A stretch of DNA of 64,000 nt from Hemibagrus wyckioides. Taxonomy: Eukaryota > Chordata > Actinopteri > Siluriformes > Bagridae. Where the stretch lies: contig NC_080734.1 in NCBI RefSeq assembly GCF_019097595.1, positions 3,293,392 through 3,357,391 of the forward strand, read 5' to 3'. The position numbers and the translations under genes were made by a program. Below are positions 1-10,650 of the stretch, piece after piece. The first letter of the stretch is position 1. Every line of letters starts with the position of its first letter. The notes beneath the pieces are model-generated. The model was not told the origin of the DNA. It was given only the letters and a program-made list of their open reading frames with translations, and ran no database searches.

Positions 1-600
1 AGTCTTTCATAGCCCTTTATTAATATTTAAGTAAGGTTATGTCAGGTGACATATCACCCTTATGTAACATGACTTATGTCAACAGAATGCAGTCTGTTTT
101 ATAGCTTATGTCACTTGTAATAAACCTTTTTAAATATTTATGTAGGTTTTTGTCAGGTGCCATATAAAGGTGGGCAGTGGTGGCTCAAGTGGTTAAGGCT
201 CTGGGTCGTTGACCGGAAGATCAGGGGTTCAAGCCCCAGCACCGCCAAGTTGCCACTGTTGGGCCCTAGAGCAAGGCCCTTAACCCTCTCAGCTCCAGGG
301 GCGCCGTATCATGGCTGACCCTGCGCTCTGACCCCAACCTCCAAGGATGGGATATGCAAAGAAGGAATTTCGCTGTGCTGTAATGTATATGTGACAAATA
401 AAGGCTGTTTCATTTCATATAAAGCTTATGCAGCTTAATATGTGTGCTATATCAACAGAAAGCAGTCTAGCTAATGGCTTTTGAACGAAGCCTTTTTGAA
501 TATTTATGTAGGTTCTTGTCTAATGTCAGAAAGGGCTTATGTCACTTGATTTAAGTGTCATATCAACAGAAAGCAGTCTTTATTATAGCCAACATCTGTT
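1..600. repeat. Degenerate tandem repeat, unit about 90-118 bp
   Basis: The landmark CAGTCT followed by T/A-rich sequence and TAGC recurs near positions 1, 90, 465 and 570. Each copy is followed by TTTATGTAGGTT and by TGTCAGGTG or AGGGCTTATGTCA words. Allowing for the SINE inserted at 170-415, the spacing is about 90-118 bp. Copies are strongly diverged. No coding potential is seen. Confidence 0.7.
170..415 (+). mobile_element. tRNA-derived SINE with 9-bp target duplication
   Basis: A pol III promoter is visible: an A-box-like TGGCTCAAGTGG at 181-192 and a B-box-like GGTTCAAGCCC at 226-236. The 3' end reads GTGACAAATAAAGGCTG, a tail of the LINE-mobilised type. The direct repeat CATATAAAG lies at 161-169 and again at 416-424, exactly bracketing the element, so this is a complete insertion. 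The same family occurs on the minus strand at 53287-53502 and, truncated, at 52985-53045. It sits inside an older tandem repeat. The family name is not assigned here. Confidence 0.9.
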
Positions 601-999
601 AGAATAATCCTTTTGTTACCTGGAGGATCGGCGACTGTTTCCTTCACCAGTCGCTGGTTTCTCCTGGGCAGTTAAACTGACCACAGTTCTTCAGAAAAAT
701 CCTTCAGGCTCTGCAGATTCTTTACTTTTTTAGAATCTTCTGCATATTTGACCCGGTTCCATACAGAGGCTGTATGATTCTGAGATCCATCTTTTCACAC
801 TCCCTCTTCTTTCATTAAATGATTAACATTTTGCAGATTCAGCACATGGGGGGGGAGGGGTGGTGTAAACATATGACATGAACTGTAATAAATATTGTTA
901 TGCATTTCCAAATAGAATTATAAAAGTGCTTGTTAAGCTTATGAAGATTAAATATATAACATAATAATATCATTTATACTCATTTACGAATAGTTTATT
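601..999. other. Non-repetitive stretch, no gene seen
   Basis: Apart from a short G-run near 848-860 this stretch has no recognisable repeat. No open frame with protein-like composition was found on either strand. Confidence 0.5.
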
Positions 1000-1350
1000 A
1001 GCAAATGTTTACCAGACTACAGATGATTATTACTTAAAATAAATAAAATGAAATAAAAGAAAAGAAAAAGAAAAATAAATAAATAAATGTAAATTGAAAC
1101 AAAATTAATTAATACAATTACCAAATGTCTACCAGACTACCGATAATTATTACTTAAAATAAATAAATTAAAATAAAATTAAATAAAATTAAATAGAAAA
1201 ATGAATAAATGTAAGTTGAAACTAAATTAATTAATACAATTATCAAATATCTACCACACTACAGATAATTATTTGTAAAAAAAAAAAAAATTAAAAATTA
1301 AAAGAATAAATGTAAATTGAAACAAAATTAATTAATCAAAATTAAAATAA
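1000..1350. repeat. Tandem repeat, unit about 126 bp, about 2.7 copies
   Basis: The block with ACCAGACTAC, AATTATTACTTAAAATAAAT, TGTAAATTGAAAC and AAAATTAATTAAT occurs three times, starting near 1008, 1131 and 1253. Copies differ mainly in the length of internal A-rich runs. Confidence 0.8.
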
Positions 1351-2440
1351 AAATTACATAATGATTTACAATAATAGTAAAATGTTTTTAAAAGCTATTA
1401 TATGTAAAGGCTAATCAAAAATGTTAATTTATTCTTTTTTTTTAAAAAATGCAATAATTACTCATTAAAAAAACCCTTAAAAATAATTATTGATCAATAA
1501 ATTATAGATAAATACTAATCTAAGTAGATTAATATAACTACTAGTTACTGGATTTTTTTTTTCTTTTCTTTTTAAAGCATTGAGGAAAAACAAAAAGAAA
1601 GAAATAAAGAAAAAAAATCTTTATATATAACTTTATACGAAACTCAGCGGCGGATCTGAGCTCTGTGTCTAATCCCTCTGACGATGATTCAGATTAGCTC
1701 GGTGTTTGTCGAGACTTTTCCACGAGCTTTTTAAAGTGACAGAAAATCGTATCTCTCTGCTGTCGCTACATTAACATATAGATTAAATGTTTTGCGTCGC
1801 ATTAAATATTGCAGCTTATGGAAGTTTGAGTCATTTATTTTTATTTTTTCCTCCCCAACATTAAATATTGTTGATGATTTGCATGGCCTGGGTATGGGAT
1901 CACATGAACATATGCAGTCTTTCAGAGGAGAAAAAAAATAGTAGCTTCAGCAGTTTGAGAGAAAGTATTTCTTGTTAAAATAATTCTTATTTGTCGATTT
2001 AAATGGAAAAAAAAAACCCAACAACAATGAATATCTAAATCCGTTGCCATGGAAACAAGCCATCAAAAAGTGCAAAGCCGCTGAGTGTTTGCTGTGCAAT
2101 GAAACTAAATCACGTCAACGACTGATCTATGTTTATTTCCCCTTTGAAAGCACACTAGGATAATTAGTGCAGTCATGAACTCTTGCTTAGCGCCTAGCAG
2201 TAATAAGGACACAGTAAAGTACAGAATCTAATTAGCGGAGGAATCGTACGTCAGATTGATCTCTTGTTATATTAGTAAGAACAGCTGAAGGCTTAAAGTG
2301 ACATTTGAAGTCCATCTGTCATCAACAAACAGTCGGCTAATTCTAGCTGAACTCTAAGCTAGAACTCAAACTCGGAGTCCTGTGTCCTCTTTTCTACACA
2401 AGGGACTTTTCTCTCCTTTCTAATTTACATTTTTGTATTC
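1351..2440. other. AT-rich then mostly unique sequence, no gene seen
   Basis: The first 270 bp are A/T-rich low complexity. From about 1640 the sequence is non-repetitive, with an RFX-like site at 2043-2056. It could hold conserved non-coding sequence, which cannot be tested without an alignment. Confidence 0.4.
2043..2056. promoter_or_regulatory. RFX X-box-like motif
   Basis: GTTGCCATGGAAAC matches the palindromic X-box pattern GTNRCC(N)RGYAAC with one mismatch in the right half. It lies in non-repetitive sequence. Occupancy by an RFX factor is inference. Confidence 0.35.
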
Positions 2441-3200
2441 CAGCAACATTTAAACACTGCCATAAGACTGACATAACCACCTCATAAACCTGTTAGCAGT
2501 GTAGCATGTTCAAATGAACAGCTTGCTAACTGTTCCCTTTAGCAAATAGACATATTTATATTTTTCCACAAACCATGCATCATAAGGCTGACATAAGTGC
2601 ATCATAAACTTGGCATGAAACATGCCCTATGGGGTATTATTATTATTATTTAAGTTTTTTTTTAATCACCTGTTAAAACGTTGACATAAGCCTGTCATAA
2701 TCATGTAATGAGCTGTGTCAGGGTAGTTCATGTTTATTTAAATCATCTGTTATAAGGATGACATAACCATGTCATAAAGTTTTCCTAAGCTTAGTTTTGA
2801 CAGCTCGTGTTTATCTGAATCATCTGTTACAGGGATGACTTAAAGCCTGTCATTAGCTTGTCATGGAACGTTTCCTAAGTTGTGTTATGAACATCTGTTA
2901 TAAGCATGGCATAACCTTGTCATGAACTGGTCCTAAGCTTAGTTATGATCTGAATAGTCAATAATGAGTATGACATAAACTTGTCATAAAACGTGTCATG
3001 GAACATGCCCTAAGCTGTGTTATGATAGTTCATGTTTATTTAAGTCATCTAAAATAAGGATGACATAAGCCTGTCATTAACATTTTATGGAATATGTCCT
3101 AATAAGTCATTATTATGTCATTAACAATGTTTGATGCCACAAACTTTGCATCATAAGCTTGTCATAAACATCTCATATGTGATTTCCAGTGACATATCAA
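2440..3200. repeat. Degenerate GACATAAGC-type tandem array (copy 1)
   Basis: Units of about 71-85 bp carry TCATCTGTTATAAGGATGAC, CATAAGCCTGTCATAA, CCTAAGCTTAGTTATGAT and GTTCATGTTTATTTAA. The words TGACATAA and its near-complement TTATGACA recur throughout. The array at 9780-10650 is built from the same unit. Confidence 0.8.
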
Positions 3201-4160
3201 TATGATGTAAATACTGTATGTAAATTAGATATCACTGAATTGCTAGCATGGTAGCGGTAAATCTAAGTTGTCATAGCAACACGTTACAACATAATACACA
3301 CTTAAATGATGTGCTTATAACATGGTTAGGTCAGTCTTATGACGCAGAGAACTGGGGGGAGTGCAGATTCAGCTTTCCAAACCCAGACAAACACCATCGA
3401 CTAAAAGACAAACGCTATCGACTAAATCCCTTGGAATAATTTCCTCTGCTTCATGAGGTGTCTTGGGAACCACCAAATCTTCCCAGGCTCAGTCCTTTAA
3501 AGGCGTGAAATTGAAAAGCCTGGGTAGATAAAAAAAAAAAATAGATAAATAAATAAATAAATAACAAGACACAAACAACAAAAAAAGAAACTCTTCAAAC
3601 TCCAGCGTTTTATCCAAAAGCGCTGAAAATGCAAAATCTCCACCTTCAGTGAGTTTAATGTTTTTTGCTCTTTATTCTCTCTTTTATTTTCCTTCCCTCT
3701 TTATATTCCTCCTCTCGCTGATTGACGGTGACATTCGGCTTCTCCGAGAGGATTATGGATCCGTCGTTTCCCTCAGCGGGGCCGAATCGCTTCCTTTTAG
3801 CATTGTGTGGAGAAAAAAAAGAGGTTGGTTTAAATGGAAAAGGCAGCACATAAAGCATATGGCCTTTTGTATTTGTAAAGCTTAAAGAAGAGCAATTACG
3901 CACACAAAACCAATGAAATACAACCAATCAATGAGGCACAATACACCCCATGTAAATTACAGTAAATAAAACACTTCAAATAAAACGGGGGTTATTATAA
4001 GTCCTACGACGATATTACAGCTTTTTTACGCCTTTTTTTTATAGAGGTGCTGATGAGCGCATTTCTCTTTATTGCGTTCTATAAAACGAGAGCTCTTTAG
4101 ATGCGAGCGCTCTGAAAAGACTCGGTGCTTTATATAGCTCCTGAGAACACCTTAAGCACA
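3201..4160. other. Unique sequence with short A-rich run, no gene seen
   Basis: An AAAT/A-rich run lies at about 3530-3565. The rest is non-repetitive. Open frames of 60-90 codons here overlap on opposite strands and show no protein-like features. Confidence 0.4.
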
Positions 4161-4164
4161 TTTT

Positions 4165-5050
4165 TATTCCAAACTCATCTTCTTACAACCTCGAACGCTT
4201 TGGTCACATCAGAACGTCACCTTCCTTTCACCGTAAACGGGTTCATTAACATGAAAAATGTACAATCATCATTAATCCTACTTTTGCTAACATTATTTTG
4301 ACCTAAGCTTCAGTAAACATCACATGGGTGACACAAGCATGACATAATCACATGTCATGAAATATAGAAATCTATAACCAGTTTATAACCAGGTGCATTG
4401 GTAACAATTTCAGTGAAAATCATACATATAATGATCGATGAACATGTTCATGACATGTTATAACTCATCCCCGTGCTCAAACACCAGCCCTTCAAGTCGT
4501 TCACATCAGAACCTAACCTTCCTTTCACAATTAACAGCTTTATTAACATGATAATCATCATTAATCCTACTTTTGCTAACATTATTTTCACATAAGCTGC
4601 AAAAAACATCATAAGAGTGACATAAGCATGTCATAATCACATGTCATGGAACATCATGGAAGTTTATAACCAGTCTATAACCAGGAGCATCGGTAACAAT
4701 TTTGGTGAAAATCATACGTATAATTATCAATGAAGACATTCATAACATGTTATAACATCCCCGTGCTCAAACACTGGCCCTTCGAGCCATTCATGTCAGA
4801 GCGTAACCTTCCTTTAATGATAAACAGATTCATTTACATTAAAAATTGCACAATCATCATTAATCCTACTTTTGCTAACATTATTTTGACAAAAGCTTCA
4901 ACAAACATCATAAGCATGTCATAATCATATGTCATGGAAAATCATGGAAGTTTATAACCAGTTTATAACCCAGGCGCATCTGTATCACTTTCTGTGAAAG
5001 TCATACGTCTAATGATTGCTGAATAGATTCATAAAATGTTACAACATATT
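4165..5050. repeat. Tandem repeat, unit about 290-297 bp, about 3 copies
   Basis: The landmark CA(C/T)(A/G)TCAGA(A/G)CG/C followed by ACCTTCCTTT starts at 4205, 4502 and 4792. Each copy continues with AATCATCATTAATCCTACTT, CTAACATTATTTT, CATCATAAG..GACATAAGC, TTTATAACCAG and a GTAACAATTT..GTGAAA block. Confidence 0.85.
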
Positions 5051-5425
5051 CATAAGGCATTATACCTGATATTATATACATTGTTATCTATTTTTCAGAA
5101 AAGGCATTACAGCTTATAGCAATGAATATAATGCATTAACGATGTTAGTATATACAGAGTGCTTATAATGATAATGCTTGCTAGTTTTATTCTAGTTAGC
5201 ATAAAAACTCAAAAGAAAGCATTTGTTTCTATGTCATAATTGATACATGTTATGAACACTGTTTATAATGTGTTATGTCATGTTAAACAAATATACATGA
5301 AGATAGAAAGAGCATAATAATAAATATTGATACTATGTTTCATGCATTTCCACAAATAATTACAACAGAGTGGATGATTCCTTATGAATGCCTTATGTAT
5401 GCATTGTATGCCTTATGTATGCATA
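5051..5425. repeat. Degenerate AT-rich CATTATGAATG-type repeat
   Basis: Words such as GCATTATA, TTATGAATGC, TTCATAATG and TGTTATGAACAC recur without a fixed period. The same texture resumes after the Tc1 element at 6680, so the transposon has split one repeat region. Confidence 0.55.
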
Positions 5426-5427
5426 TA

Positions 5428-6675
5428 CACTATATTGCCAAAAGTATTCGCTCACCCATCCAAATAATCAGAATCAGGTGTTCCAATCACTTCCATGGCC
5501 ACAGGTGTATAAAATCAAGCACCTAGGCATGCAGACTGTTTTTACAAACATTTGTGAAAGAATGGGTCGCTCTCAGGAGCTCAGTGAATTCCAGCGTGGA
5601 ACTGTGATAGGATGCCACCTGTGCAACAAATCCAGTCGTGAAATTTCCTCACTCCTAAATATTCCACAGTCAACTGTCAGCTGTATTATAAGAACGTGGA
5701 AGTGTTTGGGAACGACAGCAACTCAGCCACGAAGTGGTAGGCCACGTAAACTGACGGAGCGGGGTCAGCGGATGCTGAGGCGCATAGTGCGAAGAGGTCG
5801 CCAACTTTCTGCAGAGTCAATCGCTACAGACCTCCAAACTTCATGTGGCCTTCAGATTAGCTCAAGAACAGTGCGCAGAGAGCTTCATGGAATGGGTTTC
5901 CATGGCCGAGCAGCTGCATCCAAGCCATACATCACCAAGTGCAATGCAAAGCGTCGGATGCAGTGATGTAAAGCACGCCGCCACTGGACTCTAGAGCAGT
6001 GGAGACGCGTTCTCTGGAGTGACGAATCGCGCTTCTCCATCTGGCAATCTGATGGACGAGTCTGGGTTTGGCGGTTGCCAGGAGAACGGTACTGGTCTGA
6101 CTGCATTGTGCCAAGTGTAAAGTTTGGTGGAGGGGGGATTATGGTGTGGGGTTGTTTTTCAGGAGCTGGGCTTGGCCCCTTAGTTCCAGTGAAAGGAACT
6201 CTGAATGCTTCAGCATACCAAGACATTTTGGACAATTCCATGCTCCCAACTTTGTGGGAACAGTTTGGAGCTGGCCCCTTCCTCTTCCAACATGACTGTG
6301 CACCAGTGACCAAAGCAAGGTCCATAAAGACATGGATGACAGAGTCTGGTGTGGAGGAACTTGACTGGCCTGCACAGAGTCCTGACCTCAACCCGATAGA
6401 ACACCTTTGGGATGAATTAGAGCGGAGACTGAGAGCCAGGCCTTCTCGTCCAACATCAGTGTGTGACCTCACAAATGCGCTTCTGGAAGAATGGTCAAAA
6501 ATTCCCATAAACACACTCCTAAACCTTGTGGACAGCCTTCCCAGAAGAGTTGAAGCTGTTATAGCTGCAAAGGGTGGACCGACGTCATATTGAACCCTAT
6601 GGATTAGGAATGGGATGTCACTTAAGTTCATATGCGAGTCAAGGCAGGTGAGAGAATACTTTTGGCAATATAGTG
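5428..6675 (+). mobile_element. Tc1/mariner transposon, near-intact, 1248 bp
   Basis: The left end reads CACTATATTGCCAAAAGTAT and the right end is its inverted complement, with TA dinucleotides outside at 5426-5427 and 6676-6677, as expected for Tc1/mariner insertion. Between the ends is one DD34E transposase frame interrupted by a single stop. The element sits in an AT-rich degenerate repeat. Shorter relatives with an internal deletion lie at 21901-22379 and 46290-46814. Confidence 0.93.
5562..6593 (+). pseudogene. Tc1-like DD34E transposase with one in-frame stop
   Basis: The reading frame starts at ATG 5562 (MGRSQELSEF) and stays in one frame to TAA at 6591-6593, giving 344 codons including stops, the usual length for a Tc1 transposase. 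An N-terminal paired-like helix-turn-helix region is visible (SREISSLLNIPQSTV, then RSGRPRKL, an AT-hook-like linker). The catalytic triad is recognisable: D in WSDESRF at 6021-6023, D in QHDCAPV, and E in [10 protein letters not shown] with 34 residues between the last two. The only disabling change seen is TGA at 5964-5966, where relatives in this family usually have Trp. It would cleave and rejoin DNA at the inverted ends if intact. Open frames on the opposite strand here are shadows. Confidence 0.9.
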
Positions 6676-7045
6676 TATGTGTTATGAACACTACTTACAG
6701 TATAATATGTTATACTGTGGGTGTAAATACATTTATAGTGCCTAATAAACACCAGTATAATGTGTCATGTATTTTTTATAAACAATGTTAACATCATGAA
6801 CGATTGCTTTATGAATTCCTTATGAATGCATTAAGTCTTTTTAATAATAACACTATTAAAGTAATAAACCTTACAGTAGTTTATTGTTATTATTATTATG
6901 CATAATGTGATGTTAAAGATATATAGTGCATATATTATAAGTGATATAATGTTTCATATTTTTATAAAAAATTATGAGCCTCCGTGATTCTTCACGAATG
7001 CATTATAACGTTACATATGTGTTCATACTGCAGTGTATGCCTTTC

Positions 7046-7138
<93 letters not shown>
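7046..7138. repeat. (GATA)n microsatellite
   Basis: About 23 uninterrupted copies of AGAT. It is joined directly to a retroposon tail on its right. Similar arrays lie at 31041-31153 and 52890-52980. Confidence 0.98.
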
Positions 7139-7177
7139 CTTTATTGATCCCGAAGGAAATTCCAAAAAGAATTCCAG
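7138..7177 (-). mobile_element. Truncated non-LTR retroposon 3' tail
   Basis: ACTTTATTGATCCCGAAGGA next to GATA repeats is, on the minus strand, a GGGATCAATAAAGT tail running into TATC repeats. Tails of this form end several teleost LINEs and SINEs. Only about 40 bp of element body is visible, so the family is not assigned and the GATA array is probably its expanded tail. Confidence 0.55.
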
Positions 7178-7560
7178 AAAGAAAGCGTTTATTTCTTTGT
7201 CTCTGGCAATATTTCAGGTTATCAGTAATTGTTATAATCCATTATGGTATGTTAAGTTAGTACTTAATGAATAGTGTTATAATGCATTAGGTCTGTTTAT
7301 AAATATTAATTAGAGAAATATGTATTGTGAATGTGTTCATTAAACAGTGTTTATAGTGTATGGACTTGTAGAAAGTGTTTTCTATATTTCTAGTTCTATA
7401 TTACTAGTTATAATGCATTATGAATGTGCTCATAGGACATTATAGACATACAACGTGTTACTGCCCCAGACCCAGGTTATTTGTTATGCATTACTAATGA
7501 ATTCTACTTTATGAGTATATACACATACCTGAACCTCTGTGGTGTAAAATTGTAGATCTG

Positions 7561-7770
7561 AGACATGGTGTCTCATCACATGCCTCCTGATCTTCATCAG
7601 ATGATGAAGGCTTGCTCCTGTATTGACGGAGACAGATCCTCACTGATACCCATTATTCCCTCGAGCCCTCGCTCCTGCGCCGCTTCCGAGTGTAATGAGT
7701 TTTCAGCACCGAGGTTAAGATGATTAAAGTAATCCTGAAGGAACATGAACAGGAACATGGGTCTTTGGCT
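7561..7770. other. Unique sequence left of the hairpin
   Basis: Non-repetitive, with mixed base composition around 7600-7740. No gene or known element is recognised. It may be conserved non-coding sequence; alignment would be needed. Confidence 0.3.
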
Positions 7771-7888
7771 GAAGGTCCTCAGGATTTAAACACAGTCTCT
7801 AATGGAGCTGAGGGATCTAAAGGTCAGAGCCTTGCCCTTTAGATCCCTCAGCTCCATTAGAGACTGCGTTTAAATCTCGAGGACCTTC
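7771..7888. repeat. Near-perfect inverted repeat, 53-bp arms, 12-nt loop
   Basis: The left arm 7771-7823 and right arm 7836-7888 are reverse complements with three mismatches; the spacer is 7824-7835. The outer ends read GAAGGTCCT and AGGACCTTC, and the inner ends CTAAAGG and CCTTTAG. No transposon terminal signature or target duplication was recognised. A transcript would form a long, almost unbroken hairpin. Confidence 0.95.
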
Positions 7889-8461
7889 ACACTTACAATT
7901 TATACAATTTCCTCTGTCTTAGTCGTGACGTTAAAGCAGTGTGGTCTGATTACTGTGTTTAACTGTCGCAGTGTTTCATCTGACCAGCAGGAACCGATCT
8001 TTAACACGATGAACGTGTTCATTCCAGATGTTTCTCTAACGACTGGGAACTACATGCGAGATGCCTTGATTGCAACACATGCGATATCTCCAATTGGATC
8101 CAATTGGAGACATGATGGATACCTGCTATGAGTTCTGAACAGATACAAATACAGATGTTTGACTGATGTTGTCATTTTTGTTGTTTGGTGTGCATCAGAA
8201 TGGAGAAATTCAAAAATTCTCTGAGTGGGAGGGGCATACTCTCTGTTTGCTGTCAATCACAGTGATATTGGCCAATCGTGTGCATACATGAGCTCATGTA
8301 TGTGGAAGGGGGCGTTCCTCTGAGTGTGTAATAGATGTTGTGTGACAGAGAAGAGCTGACTGCTGGGTGTGAACTGGACAAGACTAAATTAGGAAGAAAA
8401 TAGGTTTAAGCCACGCCCACTTCGAGTTTAAATTCTAAAGTTAAAAACACAGGTACAAATA
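7889..8461. other. Unique sequence with a 24-bp palindrome
   Basis: Non-repetitive. It contains the perfect palindrome at 8087-8110. Open frames of 68 codons on both strands show nothing recognisable. Confidence 0.35.
8087..8110. repeat. Perfect 24-bp palindrome
   Basis: CCAATTGG occurs twice around a central GGATCC, flanked by TCT and AGA, so the whole 24 bp equals its own reverse complement. The inner CCAATTGG words are themselves palindromic. Confidence 0.95.
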
Positions 8462-8565
8462 TTTACATTTCACACATTTCTGGCTTTTTGGCAGATATCC
8501 AGATCTCTTTATACAACTGAGCAATTAAGGGCGTTACTCTTGGCGTCTTGGTGGACCTAAGCTAC
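8462..8565 (-). mobile_element. Decayed tRNA-derived SINE fragment
   Basis: ACATTTC..GGCTTTTTGGCAGATATCC..ACAACTGAGCAATTAAGG..CTTGGTGGACCT follows the body of a very common teleost SINE read on the minus strand. The promoter end is lost. Related pieces lie at 8912-9030 and 20448-20602. Confidence 0.6.
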
Positions 8566-8607
8566 CAAAAATATCCAGATATTCATTGCTTTATACTCCT
8601 AATAGTA

Positions 8608-8790
8608 TTTATCAGCCATAGCATTAATACCACCTACCTAATATTGTGTAGCTCCATCTTGTGCCTCGAGGCATGGACTCCACAAGACCTCTGAAAGGGG
8701 TTCTGTGGTATCTGGAACCAGGAAGCTAGCAGAAGATCCTTTATGTTCTGTAAATACGGGAGGTGGAGCCTCTATGGAGCAGAGACTCAA
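8608..8790 (-). mobile_element. Fragment of a CACCGATCAG-family Tc1 element
   Basis: TATCAGCCATAGCATTAATA, CCTAATATTGTGTAG, GAGGCATGGACTCCAC and GGTATCTGG match, in reverse, the 3' end shown at 30000-30133. Only the terminal part is present and no transposase frame remains. Confidence 0.75.
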
Positions 8791-8911
8791 TTAGACTGAG
8801 ATCCACGGAAACTGGAGTCAACTTTTCAGACAAATTTTGTTGGTTCTATGAAGCACTTCATGATCATGTTAGTCAGGTTTTGTTCATCCTGTGAACTTTA
8901 TACAGTATCTT

Positions 8912-9030
8912 ACTCCATTTACGGCATTTAGCAGACGTCCAGATCCAGAACTGAGCGACTGAGCTTTACTCAAGGGACCTGGGATTCCAGCTCACAACCT
9001 TCTGATCACCGTAACCACTGAGCTACACCT
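8912..9030 (-). mobile_element. tRNA-derived SINE fragment
   Basis: On the minus strand a tRNA-like 5' end is visible: GTAGCTCAGTGGTTACGG (complement of 9010-9027) resembles an A box and its flank. The complement of GGGATTCCAGCTCAC marks the B-box area. It is shortened internally relative to the copy at 20448-20602. Confidence 0.7.
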
Positions 9031-9209
9031 TTCCTTGTGCCTACATTCAATTGAAAACCTTTATTACGTCTGATTGGTAACTAATTGAAGGAAAAAATGA
9101 AACAATCGCTCAATGAAATCCCTCAATCTTTGAGCTATATGGTCGATTTGAGCCCGTTTCTCTAACCACTATGAAGCTTGTTCCTCCTCAGTGATGTGTT
9201 TAATCTGCT

Positions 9210-9256
9210 GTTCAACCAGAGAGAGAGGGAGAGAGAGAAAGAGAGAGAGAGAGAAA
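9210..9256. repeat. (GA)n microsatellite
   Basis: Imperfect GA repeat with a few GG and AAA interruptions. Confidence 0.95.
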
Positions 9257-9544
9257 AGTGTGGCTTAAAATCCCACATGCTCTCACTAATCCTGTGGAAT
9301 ATGAGCACCTTTTTATGCAGTGTGTGTAGGAGGGAATCTGGCAGATGAGCCATAAAGTTGAGCTGTGGGCTGACAATGAGCTCCAGCCTGCTGACGATCA
9401 AAGGCGTGTGAAAGGATTTTGGTCTGTCAGAGACTGATACACGCCATACGCTGTTTTCTAACGTCGTCACGAACTGCCATGTTTACGCTCCTGCAGTAAT
9501 CACACACACTTCATAGTCCTACATTTACATGATTTATGACATCA

Positions 9545-9640
9545 CAGTGCTGTTGAATTCTGGATGGTGATTGGTCTGGAAATATCCTTACAGATGTAAA
9601 GCACAGGGTTCTAATATATTTCCGTCACTATGGTAACAGC
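9545..9640 (+). repeat. Dispersed repeat fragment (TTGAATTCTG..GATTGGTC family)
   Basis: TGCTGTTGAATTCTGGATGG, TGATTGGTCTG, GCACAGGGTTC and a terminal GTCACTATGGTAAC resemble 16590-16722 and, in reverse, 21840-21900 plus 22380-22500. It is probably a degraded non-autonomous element; its class is unknown. Confidence 0.5.
9624..9637. promoter_or_regulatory. RFX X-box-like motif inside a dispersed repeat
   Basis: GTCACTATGGTAAC has a perfect right half (GGTAAC) and one mismatch on the left. It belongs to the end of the dispersed repeat, so it is likely repeat-borne. Confidence 0.35.
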
Positions 9641-9779
9641 TCACTTGGGTTTTCTTTTTTCTAATGAGATGTTTATGTGACATTTGTGGAGGGAGTCTCC
9701 AGTGTCGGCGTTCTGTCAGAGGTCAGAGGTCAAGCTGGAACTGAAATCTGAAAACATGACAAGTCTGTGTGTGTTCCCT

Positions 9780-10650
9780 TTAGCAAATATTTTATTTAGG
9801 TACTTTTTTTCACAAGTCAAGCATCATAAGGCTGACATAAGCTTGTCATAAACATGTCATAAGCTGTGTTATAATAGTTCAGATTTATTTGAATCATTTG
9901 TTAAAAGGATGACATAAGCCTGTCATAAATCTGCCCTGGTATAAGCTTAGTTATGATAGGTCACGTTTATTTGCATCATCTGTTAACTGGATGACATAAG
10001 CCTGCCATAAACTTGCCCTGGAACCTGTCATAAGCTTAGCTATGATAATTTATGTTTATTTATATTATCTCTAAAAAGGATGACATAAGCCTGTCATGAA
10101 CTTGTAATGGAACAGGTAATAAGCCGTATTATGGTAGTTAATGTTTATTTTCTGTGTTGTGATAGTTCATGTCCAGGTTTATCATCTATAATATGGATGA
10201 CATAGGCTTGTCATAAAATTGTCAAAGAACATGTCCTAAGCTGTGTTATGATAGTTCATGTTTATTTAAATCATCTGTTATAAGGATGACATAAGCCTGT
10301 TGTAAACTTGTCCTGGAACCAGTCATAAGCTTAGTTGTGATAGTTAATGTTTATTTGTATCATCTCTGATGACATAAGCCTCTCATAAACTTGTCAAAGA
10401 ACATGTCCTAAGCTTTGTTGTGATGGTTCATGTTTATTTGAATCATCTGTTATAAGAGTGACATACTCCTGTTGTAAACCTGCGCTGGCACCTGTCATAA
10501 GCTTAGTTATGATATGTTACATGGATGACACAAGCCTGTCATAAACATGTCCCTTGTTTGTATTTGCGGATGCATTCAGCAGTTTCTGTTCATAAGACTG
10601 ACATAACTGCCTTATGAACATAGCAGAAATAGTTCATTTTTTCATCATAA
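9780..10650. repeat. GACATAAGC-type tandem array (copy 2)
   Basis: Units of about 83-115 bp with TCATCTGTTATAAGGATGAC, CATAAGCCTGTCATAAAC, TGTCCTAAGCTGTGTT and ATAGTTCATGTTTATTT. The same family as 2440-3200, here with more copies. Confidence 0.85.

Larger units (their letters stand above)
6680..7560. repeat. Degenerate AT-rich repeat continuing after the Tc1
   Basis: TAATGCATTATGAATGTG, GTGTTCATAA and similar words recur loosely, as on the left of the Tc1. A GATA array and a LINE-type tail are embedded at 7046-7177. Confidence 0.5.

Noticed and set aside
181..236. tRNA gene
   Set aside because: A and B boxes are present but there is no cloverleaf; target duplications show it is the head of a SINE.
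5885..6691. 268-codon minus-strand open frame
   Set aside because: Antisense shadow of the Tc1 transposase.
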